A stretch of DNA of 64,000 nucleotides, taken from an uncultured Bacteroidales bacterium. GTDB taxonomy: Bacteria; Bacteroidota; Bacteroidia; Bacteroidales; UBA932. Under the pieces are notes generated by a model that worked only from the letters and a program-made list of their open reading frames with translations, had not been told where the DNA came from and ran no database searches. The stretch spans positions 1 to 64,000 of the forward strand of contig CALVDQ010000010.1 in assembly GCA_944326325.1 (NCBI GenBank), read 5' to 3'. Positions within the stretch are counted from its first letter, which is position 1. The number at the start of each line of letters is the position of its first letter. A program made the translations under genes and the position numbers. This document shows positions 1 through 7,872 of the stretch, in pieces.

Positions 1-69
1 CGGTTGGGATTCGAACCCAAGACCCACAGCTTAGAAGGCTGTTGCTCTATCCAGCTGAGCTACCGGACC
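1..69 (-). tRNA. tRNA-Arg (anticodon TCT), 3' end cut by window edge
   Basis: Read on the minus strand, the D arm (GCTC...GAGC), the anticodon stem ACAGC/GCTGT and the T arm (TTGGG TTCGAAT CCCAA) are all present. The seven-base anticodon loop is CTTCTAA, giving anticodon TCT and arginine (AGA codons). The 5' acceptor strand GGTCCGG begins at 69. Its 3' partner starts CCG at 3-1 and then leaves the window, so the discriminator and CCA status cannot be seen. A good promoter lies 110 bases upstream. Confidence 0.95.
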
Positions 70-176
70 GGCCTTGTCATGTGTGCCGTCCAGGTTTCCC
101 GGAATGTATCCTGACAGTCATAATATCCTATTGGAGGAGGTTATGGATGTCGGACACAGGGGACGACAAGCGGATG

Positions 177-207
177 CAAAGATAGAATTTATTATTGGAA
201 CGGCAAA
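177..207 (-). promoter_or_regulatory. Bacteroidota-type promoter for tRNA-Arg
   Basis: On the minus strand a TTTG -33 box (207-204) is followed after 19 bases by TATCTTTG (184-177). This matches the TTTG-N19-21-TAnnTTTG pattern of Bacteroidota housekeeping promoters. It points at the tRNA-Arg gene. Confidence 0.75.
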
Positions 208-220
208 AATAATTTTGCCG
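201..220. repeat. Perfect 8-bp inverted repeat
   Basis: CGGCAAAA, four bases ATAA, then TTTTGCCG. It lies downstream of the DUF368 gene and overlaps the -33 box of the tRNA promoter. It could end the upstream transcript, but no T-run follows on the minus strand, so a terminator role is only possible. Confidence 0.6.
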
Positions 221-316
221 AGGCTTCACAGGGCTTCACAGAAGCATGAATACGACAATATGCCTGTACCGCGGCAGTTCACCTGGCAGCCAGAACGGCA
301 GCGGCATAAGTCACTT

Positions 317-1309
317 TCAGGCCTCCTCTGTATCCTTCTGTCCACGGTGCCTGGCTATCAGGGACGAAGCCATCTCGATGCCGACTACCAGGGCCAGGCC
401 GAGCAGGGCGAACAGTACGGCTCCTCCGATATGCATATCCACCATGGAAGAATACTGTTCGACAATTTCAGGGGCAAGACCGCCTTCCCTGCCGGCAGCC
501 ATCAGTTCCGGATACTGGGACATGACAACCGTAGACATGTTGCTCCACGGCCACACCTTGACAAGAGAACCGATGATGAAACCGGCCATTACAAGGAGGG
601 TTTCACGGTGATAATGCTTCAGAAGCCAGTGCAGGAACTTCGAAAAAGCGATGATACCTGCTGCGGCACCTATCACAAATACTATCACAGTCACGAAATC
701 CATCAGGTTACCTTTCCCCGAGACGATATCAGCGATAATATCCATCATATACTTGTACTTGCCCAGGACCAGAAGGATGAAACTGCCGGAAATCCCGGGA
801 AGGATCATGGCGCAGATGGCAATGGCACCGCAAATAAGGATGAACCACAGGCCGTCCGGAGTCTCGGTCGGAGACAGGGTGCAGACCACCACCCCGAGGA
901 CGATGCCAAAGACAAGCATCACGAAATCCTTGAACTTCCATGCCTTTATGCCACGCAAAATGAATATCGACGAAGCCACGATCAGTCCGAAGAAAAAGGC
1001 CCAGGTCTGTACAGGCTGATAATCGAGAAGATACTGCATCAGTTTCGCCAGAGAAAGGATACTGATAAGGATACCTGCTATGAGCGAAAACAGGAAATTA
1101 CCGTTGATATGTCTCCAGAACTGTCCGAACTTGCCGGTAAACAACAGCTTCACAGTCGTACCGTTTATTGAATTGATCGACCCCACGAGCTCCTCGTAGA
1201 TTCCTGTCATGAAGGCGATCGTACCTCCGGAAACACCGGGAATCACATCAGCGGCCCCCATACAGATACCTTTGACAGTCACAAAAAGGTACTTCAGCAG
1301 ATTTTTCAT
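317..1309 (-). CDS. DUF368 polytopic membrane protein (PopT-type undecaprenyl-phosphate translocase)
   Basis: A 330-residue inner-membrane protein with many hydrophobic segments. The N-terminus carries the family hallmark GAADVIPGVSGGT near residue 18, and a second, inverted-copy version, MILPGISGSFILL, occurs mid-protein. DUF368 proteins (PopT in Staphylococcus and Vibrio work) have been shown to help recycle undecaprenyl phosphate across the membrane for wall and glycan synthesis. Its ATG overlaps the stop of the upstream DUF6913 gene (TAATG), so it is translated as the last gene of a three-gene operon with the PfkB kinase. The family call is firm. The lipid-carrier role is carried over from characterised members. 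Confidence 0.9.
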   Translation of the reverse strand: MKNLLKYLFVTVKGICMGAADVIPGVSGGTIAFMTGIYEELVGSINSINGTTVKLLFTGKFGQFWRHINGNFLFSLIAGILISILSLAKLMQYLLDYQPVQTWAFFFGLIVASSIFILRGIKAWKFKDFVMLVFGIVLGVVVCTLSPTETPDGLWFILICGAIAICAMILPGISGSFILLVLGKYKYMMDIIADIVSGKGNLMDFVTVIVFVIGAAAGIIAFSKFLHWLLKHYHRETLLVMAGFIIGSLVKVWPWSNMSTVVMSQYPELMAAGREGGLAPEIVEQYSSMVDMHIGGAVLFALLGLALVVGIEMASSLIARHRGQKDTEEA

Positions 1310-1884
1310 TATACTATTTGATTTAAGAAATTACAGATTGCATCGATTCTTTCCAGGGTTTGCTTCTCCTCGGCTCTGTCGGAGGCGTTCCCCTCCGGCT
1401 CTTCTCCCGTATCCGAAGGCCTGCCGCTGATCACAAGGTCGAAAGGATTGCCCTTATAGGCGCAGGCCCCTATCCTGAACCTCGCCTTCACGGTCTTTGA
1501 GATGAAATCCCCGGTAAAATCATCGCTGTCCCTAAGATTTACCAGCAGGTCGGCCTCCTTTAAGAACAGAGCCCCTTTCCTCTTCATCCTCGGCATGCCG
1601 AACCACGTCACATCCTTCCTCGAAATCACATTCTCCCCTTCCACAAAGGCCTCCACCCCCTTGGAAATTTTCCGCAGATCGATGTATATGAATGATACCT
1701 CTATCCTGTTTCCTTTCAGAAAGGCACCGATCCTGTCCGCATAGCCCCTGCATCCGGGCTCGGTCCCGTCTACGAGCACAATGGCCGTCCTGATATTCCT
1801 GAGAGGAAGCAGGCCTGTCGGCCCCTTGTCCGAAAATTTCTTCAGCCGGGCATTACGAAGCCATATTTTCAGAAAAAACGTCAT
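1309..1884 (-). CDS. DUF6913-like conserved Bacteroidota protein
   Basis: 191 residues, no signal peptide and no membrane helix. The sequence opens with a basic segment, followed by a motif NIRTAIVLVDGTEPGC and a conserved-looking patch around KEADLLVNLRDSDDF. It resembles a small Bacteroidota-only family usually labelled DUF6913, whose function is unknown. It starts 6 bases after the kinase stop and shares a TAATG overlap with the DUF368 gene, so the three are almost certainly co-transcribed. The C-terminal 30 residues include an acidic, low-complexity run (TGEEPEGNASDRAEEKQ) that may be a linker. I infer no activity. Confidence 0.7.
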   Translation of the reverse strand: MTFFLKIWLRNARLKKFSDKGPTGLLPLRNIRTAIVLVDGTEPGCRGYADRIGAFLKGNRIEVSFIYIDLRKISKGVEAFVEGENVISRKDVTWFGMPRMKRKGALFLKEADLLVNLRDSDDFTGDFISKTVKARFRIGACAYKGNPFDLVISGRPSDTGEEPEGNASDRAEEKQTLERIDAICNFLNQIV

Positions 1885-1890
1885 CTGGCC

Positions 1891-2904
1891 TTATATTAAA
1901 TGACCCGCATCCCGGGTATTGGCAGCGATCAATGTCCTTATCTCGTTCTTTGCAGCCTTCCAGCGCGGGATATCGATCTTGGTGCCGATCACCTCCACTA
2001 CCTTGGCTGCAATGATGGAACCGATCTCCCCGCACACCCTCAAAGGCATCCCGAGGGAATGCGCATAAAGGAAACCGGCCGCATAAGTATCCCCGGCTCC
2101 CGTAGCATCGACAGTATCCGCCGGCCAGGCCTCGATATAATGGTACTCATCCCCGCTTTTCACCATGGAACCGTCTTTCCCTACCTTGACCACTGCAATG
2201 GAGCAGTGCCTGGCGATCTCGTCCAGGGCCTCACGCGGAGACAACCTTGTAAAGGACCTGGCTTCAGACTCATTTGCGAATACTATGTCCACATAATGTT
2301 CCACGATATCATGAAGAAAAGCCTCATTGGACTCTACGACATTATAGGAGGCCATATCAAGGGAAATGATGCACCCCGCAGCCTTGGCATATTCGACAGC
2401 CTTCCTGACAAGATTCTGGTTCTGGACAAGATAACCTTCTATATGGAAATAATCGTACCCTTCGAAAAACTCCGGTTTCAGATCCTCGGGGACAAGTTCC
2501 AGGGCTGCGCCGAGATACACGGCGAATGTTCGCTCGGCATTCGGTGCAGTGATGAAGACCATGGCCCTTCCGGAAGAATTTTCGCCTTTAAGCAGCGTGG
2601 AGCGGATACCGTACTGCTCCTGGTCGCTTTTGAACAGATGTCCTAGCTCGTCATCGCCGACCTTTCCGATGAACCCGGATTCCATACCGAAGATCGCCGT
2701 GCCTGTAATAGTGTTGGCTGCCGAGCCGCCGGCCACATACTGGACTCCCATAGGCTTCAGCGTCTGCCATATCCTGTCGCCTGTCTTCATGTCAACATGC
2801 TGCATGCTCCCCCTCGGAAGGTGGAACTGTTTCAGCAAAGTATCATCCTGAAGCACGGCAAGTATGTCCGTAAGGGCATTGCCCATGCCTAAAATAGATT
2901 TCAT
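1891..2904 (-). CDS. PfkB-family carbohydrate/nucleoside kinase (adenosine-kinase-like)
   Basis: 337 residues of the ribokinase/PfkB fold. The second PfkB signature DATGAGDTYAAGF, with the catalytic aspartate in GAGD, sits near residue 275. The N-terminal GGSAAN substrate-lid motif is near residue 60. Family members phosphorylate a sugar or nucleoside hydroxyl with ATP. Bacteroidota copies are usually annotated as adenosine kinase, but the substrate cannot be read from sequence. The reading frame is open upstream to 2970, but a -7 box (TATCTTTG, 2940-2933) lies inside that extension, so translation must begin at the ATG at 2904 (MKSILGMGN). Confidence 0.88.
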   Translation of the reverse strand: MKSILGMGNALTDILAVLQDDTLLKQFHLPRGSMQHVDMKTGDRIWQTLKPMGVQYVAGGSAANTITGTAIFGMESGFIGKVGDDELGHLFKSDQEQYGIRSTLLKGENSSGRAMVFITAPNAERTFAVYLGAALELVPEDLKPEFFEGYDYFHIEGYLVQNQNLVRKAVEYAKAAGCIISLDMASYNVVESNEAFLHDIVEHYVDIVFANESEARSFTRLSPREALDEIARHCSIAVVKVGKDGSMVKSGDEYHYIEAWPADTVDATGAGDTYAAGFLYAHSLGMPLRVCGEIGSIIAAKVVEVIGTKIDIPRWKAAKNEIRTLIAANTRDAGHLI

Positions 2905-2932
2905 TCCGGGACAATTTTTAACAAACAGGCGA

Positions 2933-2940
2933 CAAAGATA
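2933..2940 (-). promoter_or_regulatory. -7 box of the kinase-DUF6913-DUF368 operon
   Basis: TATCTTTG on the minus strand, about 30 bases before the chosen start codon. No convincing TTG lies 19-21 bases further upstream. It is back to back with the box of the divergent gene at 2953. Confidence 0.6.
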
Positions 2941-2952
2941 GGGATTTTTATC

Positions 2953-2960
2953 TAAATTTG
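2953..2960 (+). promoter_or_regulatory. -7 box for the flippase-like gene
   Basis: TAAATTTG, 21 bases before the ATG at 2982. Only 12 bases separate it from the divergent -7 box of the kinase operon, so the two transcription start regions are interleaved. No clear -33 element. Confidence 0.55.
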
Positions 2961-2981
2961 CGACTTCCAACGACTCAGGAA

Positions 2982-4037
2982 ATGAAAGGCAAAGATTACG
3001 GGACCAAAATCATAAAATACCTGCTTTCCGCAGCAGTAGCCTGCTTCCTCCTCTATTTCACTTTCAGAGGCGTAAAATGGGACGATTTCATCACAGGTCT
3101 CGGATCTTGCAGATGGGGATATATCCTGCTGTCCATGGCCGCGGGCATAGCGGCTTTCTGGTTCAGAGGACAGCGCTGGCGTGAAATACTTCTGCCAATA
3201 GACGGCAGCATACGTAGGATTACGACATTCAATGCGGTCAATATCGGGTACATAGCCAATTTCGTATTTCCACGCATAGGTGAATTCGTAAGATGCGGGT
3301 TCATTACCAGAAACTCCGGGACTGAATCAGTCGATGCTGACGGGATGCGCCGCAAAAAGGCTTCATACGACAAGGTTCTCGGCACAGTGGTACTGGAAAG
3401 AAGTTGGGATATGCTGACAATGATGATATTCCTCGTGGCCCTGCTCGTATTCAAATGGAAAGACTTCGGGAACTTTTTCGTTGAAAAAATGTGGCGTCCG
3501 TTCGAAGAGAACCTGAACTTCAGCCTGTGGTGGCTGCTGCTCGGGCTGATCTTCCTGTGTGCGGCTTTAATATATGCGGTATACCGGACACGGAACAGAT
3601 CCCCGTTCTGCCGGAAAGTTGCCGATATCTGCAAAGGACTGCTCCAGGGGATATTCTCCTGTCTGAAGATGAAGAACAAATGGAAATTCTTCATCTACAC
3701 CCTGATCATCTGGCTGATGTACTGGTCCATGAGCGCCTTCACTATGATGGCGATGCCGGGACTTGACGGACTCGGGCCTGTGGACGCCCTGTTCCTGATG
3801 GTTGCCGGGAGTTTCGGCTGGCTCGTACCGGTCCCGGGAGGGTTCGGAGCCTTCCACTTCATCGTCTCCCTCGCGCTTTCGACCATCTACGGGATACCAT
3901 TCGAAACGGGGATAATCTTTGCCACGCTCTCGCATGAATCACAGGCCATTACCATGGCAGGCTGCGGAGGGATTTCCTATCTTTACGAGACTTTCAAGGG
4001 TGGGGAGCAGGTTTCGGAAAGCCGTGCCGGAGAATAA
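2982..4037 (+). CDS. UPF0104/LPG-synthase-TM family membrane protein
   Basis: 351 residues with about eight hydrophobic spans. The segment NIGYIANFVFPRIGEFVRC near residue 88 and the late motif VPVPGGFGAFHF are typical of the lysylphosphatidylglycerol synthase transmembrane family (MprF N-terminal half, AglD relatives). The soluble C-terminal aminoacyl-transferase domain of MprF is absent. Such stand-alone members are thought to be lipid flippases or dolichol/undecaprenol-linked glycan enzymes, and nothing here chooses between them. The frame continues to a TTG at 2958, but the promoter box at 2953-2960 rules that out, so the ATG at 2982 is used. Confidence 0.85.
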   Translation: MKGKDYGTKIIKYLLSAAVACFLLYFTFRGVKWDDFITGLGSCRWGYILLSMAAGIAAFWFRGQRWREILLPIDGSIRRITTFNAVNIGYIANFVFPRIGEFVRCGFITRNSGTESVDADGMRRKKASYDKVLGTVVLERSWDMLTMMIFLVALLVFKWKDFGNFFVEKMWRPFEENLNFSLWWLLLGLIFLCAALIYAVYRTRNRSPFCRKVADICKGLLQGIFSCLKMKNKWKFFIYTLIIWLMYWSMSAFTMMAMPGLDGLGPVDALFLMVAGSFGWLVPVPGGFGAFHFIVSLALSTIYGIPFETGIIFATLSHESQAITMAGCGGISYLYETFKGGEQVSESRAGE

Positions 4038-4105
4038 TCCTGAACAGATGGCCGGAGTACACGAAAAATTAATAACGGACAATCGAACCGCAACAGGACG
4101 GAACC

Positions 4106-4225
4106 ATGAAAATTACCAACAACGCCGTCAGCAAATACATCCAGTACTCGTTACAATATAACTCATACGGCAGCTATGCGGATGAACAGGGCATCCGGCC
4201 GTATCTGTTTGAAAAAATAGAATGA
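4106..4225 (+). CDS. Small hypothetical protein, 39 residues
   Basis: ATG to TGA frame encoding a tyrosine-rich peptide beginning MKITNNAVSKY. No signal peptide or membrane segment, and no family recognised. It may be chance, since it sits in a decayed region, and no -7 box of the local type precedes it. Confidence 0.2.
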   Translation: MKITNNAVSKYIQYSLQYNSYGSYADEQGIRPYLFEKIE

Positions 4226-4235
4226 CAGCATCCGG

Positions 4236-4451
4236 CTAATAATATCCGATACTTTCCAGAATACTGTACAAAAGCGGAGTGTTAGCCGGAAAATTGTCCG
4301 GAAGCAGATTTCCTGCCAGTTCCAGAGCCATCATTGTCTGAGGGTCACCTCCCGGACCCTGACGGTCCAGACCTTTGAAGAAATCTGCAATCAACGATAT
4401 TTCCATGGCTGCATAAAGAAAGCAGGTCCCCTCCCCAAGGAACCTGCCCAT
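4236..4451 (-). pseudogene. Truncated N-terminus of a class I SAM methyltransferase-like gene
   Basis: 71 codons from the first ATG; 56 if the second Met (MEISLIADFF, at 4406) is used. The stretch FFKGLDRQGPGGDPQTMMALEL resembles, from memory, the first 30 residues of a Bacteroidota UbiE-like methyltransferase family (FF-GL-RQGPG...T-KAL). In those, a GCGTGGQT SAM-binding motif should follow within about 20 residues. Here the frame instead runs LPDNFPANTPLLYSILES and stops, and no frame downstream shows the missing motif. Promoter 4504-4534 is intact. The simplest reading is a deletion remnant; a genuine short protein is the alternative. Confidence 0.4.
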
Positions 4452-4503
4452 ATATAAAACGAACTTAACAAATAGACACGAAAAAAATTCTTATGTCTGG
4501 GTA

Positions 4504-4534
4504 CAAAGGTAATAATTTCTAAGGACGTTCCAAA
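4504..4534 (-). promoter_or_regulatory. Promoter upstream of the methyltransferase remnant
   Basis: Minus strand TTTG (4534-4531), 19-base spacer, TACCTTTG (4511-4504). This is one of the best matches to the Bacteroidota consensus in the window, although the gene it serves appears broken. Confidence 0.65.
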
Positions 4535-4628
4535 ATAATTCGAATATTTTTTTCCACATTCTGAATATTGCTTATAAATCGCAACCATTACATGGCAATA
4601 TCTTCAATATTCGAAAACAAGCTTACAC

Positions 4629-6878
4629 CTATATGTTTACCGATATACCTACAGTCAGTCTGAGAGGTTTTCCTATCTGGAAGAAAGACCGTCCCACAGA
4701 CTTGAAGTAGAACACCTCGAACCTCTCCCCTGTCAGATTCTCGCCCCTGAGAAAGACGTCGAACCACTTGAAACGGCCCCTGACGTCAGCCCCGAGCAAA
4801 GCATAGAAAGGCTGGGAAAGCGTATTCGCCTCATCCCACCATATCCTCCCGAGCGCAGAGACCTCCACCCCTGCCGTGATGCCGAGGAAATAGCTGTTGG
4901 AAAAGTCCCATCCGTATTCCACCCTGGAATCGAGGGTGTGCTCAGGTGAATACGGGATCCTGTTCCCGGCGTAATCGTCCATCCCGTCATCATAATTGAT
5001 GAACCTCGCATCACAGAATCCGTACGATGCGGAAAAAGAGAAGTTGCCGTAAGTCCAGGCAAATTCCGCTTCAGCACCGAGACTCCTCGAATCCCCGACA
5101 TTAGCCATCATCCTGCCGGTACTGTTTCCCGAAGGGAAGACCGTAATCTGCTGGTCTGTACACCGTATGCCATATATGGAAGCCGACCCGGAAAAGCTGT
5201 GGCGTCCTTCCGTGAAGCCGAAACGCGCCCCGATCTCCAGATTCAGGCTCCGCTCCGGCCTGTAGACAGTATTCGATGCCGTCACCTCGGGCAGGGGAAT
5301 ATCTACAGGTGCCTTTTCCATGAGGGAAGCCATCATCCTGTTCTGAAGGATATCCGAAAATATCTGCGTATTGAACCCTCCGGACTTGTAGCCTTCCGAA
5401 AATACCGCAAAAGCCTTCACGTTTCCGAAATCATACAAGGCCGAAACCTTCGGCATGAACTCCCACCAGCTGTTTTTTTCATAACCCTGATATACGCACT
5501 CCAGCGGCATATATCCGATATCGCTTCCTATCATGGGAGCCTTGATGGTCCAGTGCACAAGCGACCTGCTGTCATAGTCCATGCCTGTCCATTCGTAATC
5601 CACACGCAATCCTGCCGTCAGCAGCCACCTGCCTATGGTAAAATAGGACTCATGATAAAGCGCGGCACCTGCCACGGTAATGCCGAAATCGCTCGAAATA
5701 TCGAATTCATCCTCCTGGAAAGACAGGCTTGCGCCAGGAAGGACAGAGGCCAGGCCATTGTTGGCATTGGCCAGGATCAGTTCGTCTATACCGTCTTTCT
5801 TGAACTTCACGGGTGCCGCCATGTCAGTGTATTTGGCAAAACCGAAAAAGCCGGTCTGCCAGTTCCACCATGACTTTCTCCATCCTGCCTCAGGCTTAAG
5901 GATAAGCTCCTGGGTCAGGGCCCCCTCCTTCTGGTCCTGCTCCAGCGTGAACATGGAACGGGTGGTGAAATCCTGATCCAGGTCCATCTCGTCCGCGAGG
6001 AACTGCAGGCTTGTGACGGAACTGAGGGTCCAGTCCTTCTTCATCAGCTTGAATTTCAAACCTTCGGACACTGTAAGCCTTTTATATCCGCATGGATCGT
6101 TATACGCCACCGGAGCCAGTTCGCCGCCGGACTGGTCGTACTGGCGGTAAGGATAGCCGCCCTGGGAAGTCAGCGATGCCGAAAGGATATTTTCGAAAAC
6201 CAGGTCCTGCCTCAGCTGTTTCCACACCCTCAGCCTCAAGTTGAGGATGTCCGACCGGTCAGCGTAATCACCCGTATAAGTATTCAGGTAAAAACCGTCA
6301 GAATGCCTGTAGTTTACCGACAACCCGACCCCGGAATTCCCGTAATGCGAGAATCCGGCCGCCACCGTATTGGCGTTGCCGTACTCGAGGGCTATTCTCG
6401 TGCCTCGGTAGCTTTCCGGTGAAAGCGTGTTCAAGGTCAGTACCCCGCACATGGAATTCCGTCCGTAAAGCGTAGACTGCGGCCCCCGGAACAAGGCGGC
6501 GCTGCTTATGTCGAACATTCCCGTATCGTATGAATTCTTGTTCATAACCGGAATGTCATCTATGTACAGGCTCACTACAGGATTGTCTATACGCGATCCA
6601 AGTCCGCGCATATAGATCGAGGATGTCATGGTCGAGCCGTAGTCGGGGATATGAAGATTCGGAACGATAAGTGAAAGCTTCTTGAAGTCGTCCAGACCTC
6701 TGGACTCCATCTCCTCCATCCGGATTTCCGTCACCGGGGAGGCTACCCTTTCGAGAGAAAGGACCTGTTTGTAGGATGAGACCAGCACTGCCTCCGACAA
6801 GGTATCCAGGACGATTGTCTCCGGTTCGCGGAGCGGGGAGGAGGCAAGCAGCAATGAGTATAAAAATGGCAAAATCAT
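4629..6878 (-). CDS. TonB-dependent outer-membrane receptor, substrate unknown
   Basis: 749 residues. A short signal-like hydrophobic start (PFLYSLLLASS) leads into a plug domain, with plug motifs including LSLIVPNLHIPDYGS, IYMRGLGSRIDNP and FRGPQSTLYGRNSMCG around residues 70-145. A long beta-barrel region follows and ends in an aromatic-rich terminal strand (LRLTVGISVNI). There is no carboxypeptidase-like N-terminal domain and no SusD partner, so it is a classical siderophore/vitamin/metal-type receptor, not a SusC. DTLSEAVLVS near residue 25 is a plausible TonB box. It is monocistronic: the next gene is divergent and downstream is a decayed region. The ligand cannot be deduced. A -7 box lies at 6911-6918. 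Confidence 0.9.
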   Translation of the reverse strand: MILPFLYSLLLASSPLREPETIVLDTLSEAVLVSSYKQVLSLERVASPVTEIRMEEMESRGLDDFKKLSLIVPNLHIPDYGSTMTSSIYMRGLGSRIDNPVVSLYIDDIPVMNKNSYDTGMFDISSAALFRGPQSTLYGRNSMCGVLTLNTLSPESYRGTRIALEYGNANTVAAGFSHYGNSGVGLSVNYRHSDGFYLNTYTGDYADRSDILNLRLRVWKQLRQDLVFENILSASLTSQGGYPYRQYDQSGGELAPVAYNDPCGYKRLTVSEGLKFKLMKKDWTLSSVTSLQFLADEMDLDQDFTTRSMFTLEQDQKEGALTQELILKPEAGWRKSWWNWQTGFFGFAKYTDMAAPVKFKKDGIDELILANANNGLASVLPGASLSFQEDEFDISSDFGITVAGAALYHESYFTIGRWLLTAGLRVDYEWTGMDYDSRSLVHWTIKAPMIGSDIGYMPLECVYQGYEKNSWWEFMPKVSALYDFGNVKAFAVFSEGYKSGGFNTQIFSDILQNRMMASLMEKAPVDIPLPEVTASNTVYRPERSLNLEIGARFGFTEGRHSFSGSASIYGIRCTDQQITVFPSGNSTGRMMANVGDSRSLGAEAEFAWTYGNFSFSASYGFCDARFINYDDGMDDYAGNRIPYSPEHTLDSRVEYGWDFSNSYFLGITAGVEVSALGRIWWDEANTLSQPFYALLGADVRGRFKWFDVFLRGENLTGERFEVFYFKSVGRSFFQIGKPLRLTVGISVNI

Positions 6879-6910
6879 GGTTTGTCATCAACGCTTGTTC
6901 GACAGGGCAG

Positions 6911-6918
6911 CAAAGATA
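6911..6918 (-). promoter_or_regulatory. -7 box for the TonB-dependent receptor
   Basis: TATCTTTG on the minus strand, 33 bases before the start codon. No clear -33 element at the right spacing, which may mean an activator is needed. Confidence 0.5.
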
Positions 6919-6973
6919 GGAAAATCTTCGGGAAGAACCGGGATGCAGTCTGGATTTATTTCAAAAATTGTTT

Positions 6974-6981
6974 TATCTTTG
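6974..6981 (+). promoter_or_regulatory. -7 box for superoxide dismutase
   Basis: TATCTTTG, 44 bases before the ATG at 7025. Its position excludes the upstream in-frame start at 6968 and so fixes the SodB start. Confidence 0.6.
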
Positions 6982-7024
6982 TTCTCAGTGTTTGTTGAAA
7001 AATGCTCCTAAAATTCATTTTGAT

Positions 7025-7597
7025 ATGATTCATTCATTACCTGCATTACCTTACAGCCCGGACGCCCTTGCGCCTGTACTGAGTGCGGAAACCATTGATT
7101 TCCACTACGGAAAGCATTTCCAGACTTATATCGACAATCTCAACAGGATGATAGAGGGTTCCCCTTATGAGGATATGGAAATCGAAGAGATCGTGATGAA
7201 GGCCGGCGGTGCCGTTTTCAACAATGCAGCCCAGGCATGGAACCACAACTTCTATTTCCAGACCCTGTCACCGTCACCTGTGGAGATCCCGGCTGTCCTT
7301 GAAGAGAAGCTGGTCAAGGCATTCGGCTCGGTGGCTGACTTCAAGACCGAGTTCAACAAGGCTGCAGCAACGCTTTTCGGATCCGGCTGGGCATGGCTGT
7401 GCAAAGACAAGGACGAGAATCTCGTCATCGTGCAGACCCAGAACGCGGACAACCCGATGACCCAGGGCCTGAAACCGCTTCTTACCGTAGACGTGTGGGA
7501 ACATGCCTACTACATCGACTACAGGAACCGCAGGGCAGCTTACCTGGAAGCCATATGGAACCTTATAGACTGGGAGAAAGTAGCCGGAAGGCTATGA
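7025..7597 (+). CDS. sodB: Superoxide dismutase, Fe type (SodB)
   Basis: 190 residues, the normal length for bacterial Fe/Mn SOD. It converts superoxide to hydrogen peroxide and oxygen in the cytoplasm. Metal ligands are visible: His in HYGKHFQTYIDNL, His in NNAAQAWNHNFYF, and Asp and His in DVWEHAYYIDYRN. The glutamine in NNAAQAW is the position characteristic of iron enzymes; Mn enzymes carry glycine there. Some Bacteroides enzymes accept either metal, so Fe preference is inferred. The frame is open to 6968 upstream, but the promoter box at 6974-6981 places the start at MIHSLPALPY. Rubredoxin follows 76 bases downstream with no promoter between them. Confidence 0.95.
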   Translation: MIHSLPALPYSPDALAPVLSAETIDFHYGKHFQTYIDNLNRMIEGSPYEDMEIEEIVMKAGGAVFNNAAQAWNHNFYFQTLSPSPVEIPAVLEEKLVKAFGSVADFKTEFNKAAATLFGSGWAWLCKDKDENLVIVQTQNADNPMTQGLKPLLTVDVWEHAYYIDYRNRRAAYLEAIWNLIDWEKVAGRL

Positions 7598-7673
7598 CTC
7601 CCGGTCATATTTCGCCAGGCCTTTCCCAACGGAAGGGATAACGGCATTATATTAACCAATAACAGATTCGAAC

Positions 7674-7835
7674 ATGAAAAAGTACATTTGTGTTATCTGC
7701 GGATACGAATACGATCCGGCAGTCGGAGATCCGGACAGTGGAATAGAGCCGGGAACAGCTTTTGAAGACCTCCCGGCAGACTGGGTATGCCCACTGTGCG
7801 GAGTCGGAAAAGAAGATTTCAAGGTTGTCGAATAA
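7674..7835 (+). CDS. Rubredoxin
   Basis: 53 residues, the usual size of a single-iron rubredoxin. The two metal-binding pairs are CVICG near the N-terminus and CPLCG near residue 39, with the typical [17 protein letters not shown] loop between them. It is a soluble one-electron carrier that often feeds rubrerythrin or superoxide reductase in anaerobes. Its position directly behind sodB suggests a small oxygen-defence transcription unit ending at the hairpin at 7847. Confidence 0.96.
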   Translation: MKKYICVICGYEYDPAVGDPDSGIEPGTAFEDLPADWVCPLCGVGKEDFKVVE

Positions 7836-7846
7836 GCGACATGTTG

Positions 7847-7872
7847 CGGAGGCCCGGTCAGGCCTCCGTTTT
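7847..7872 (+). terminator. Intrinsic terminator after sodB-rubredoxin
   Basis: CGGAGGCC and GGCCTCCG form a perfect 8-bp stem with a six-base loop, followed by TTTT. The stop codon of the convergent mechanosensitive channel gene (7860-7858) lies inside the loop, so the hairpin may serve both strands. Confidence 0.8.

Larger units (their letters stand above)
4038..4628. other. 590-base low-density region between the flippase-like gene and the TonB receptor
   Basis: No full-length gene. It holds a 39-codon reading frame on the plus strand (4106-4225), a truncated methyltransferase-like frame on the minus strand (4236-4451) and, upstream of the latter, a complete minus-strand promoter. I read the region as decayed. 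Confidence 0.6.

Noticed and set aside
74..1171. 365-codon plus-strand frame opposite the DUF368 gene
   Set aside because: Its sequence is low-complexity, His/Arg/Asp-rich and unlike any family, while the opposite strand encodes a clear DUF368 protein.
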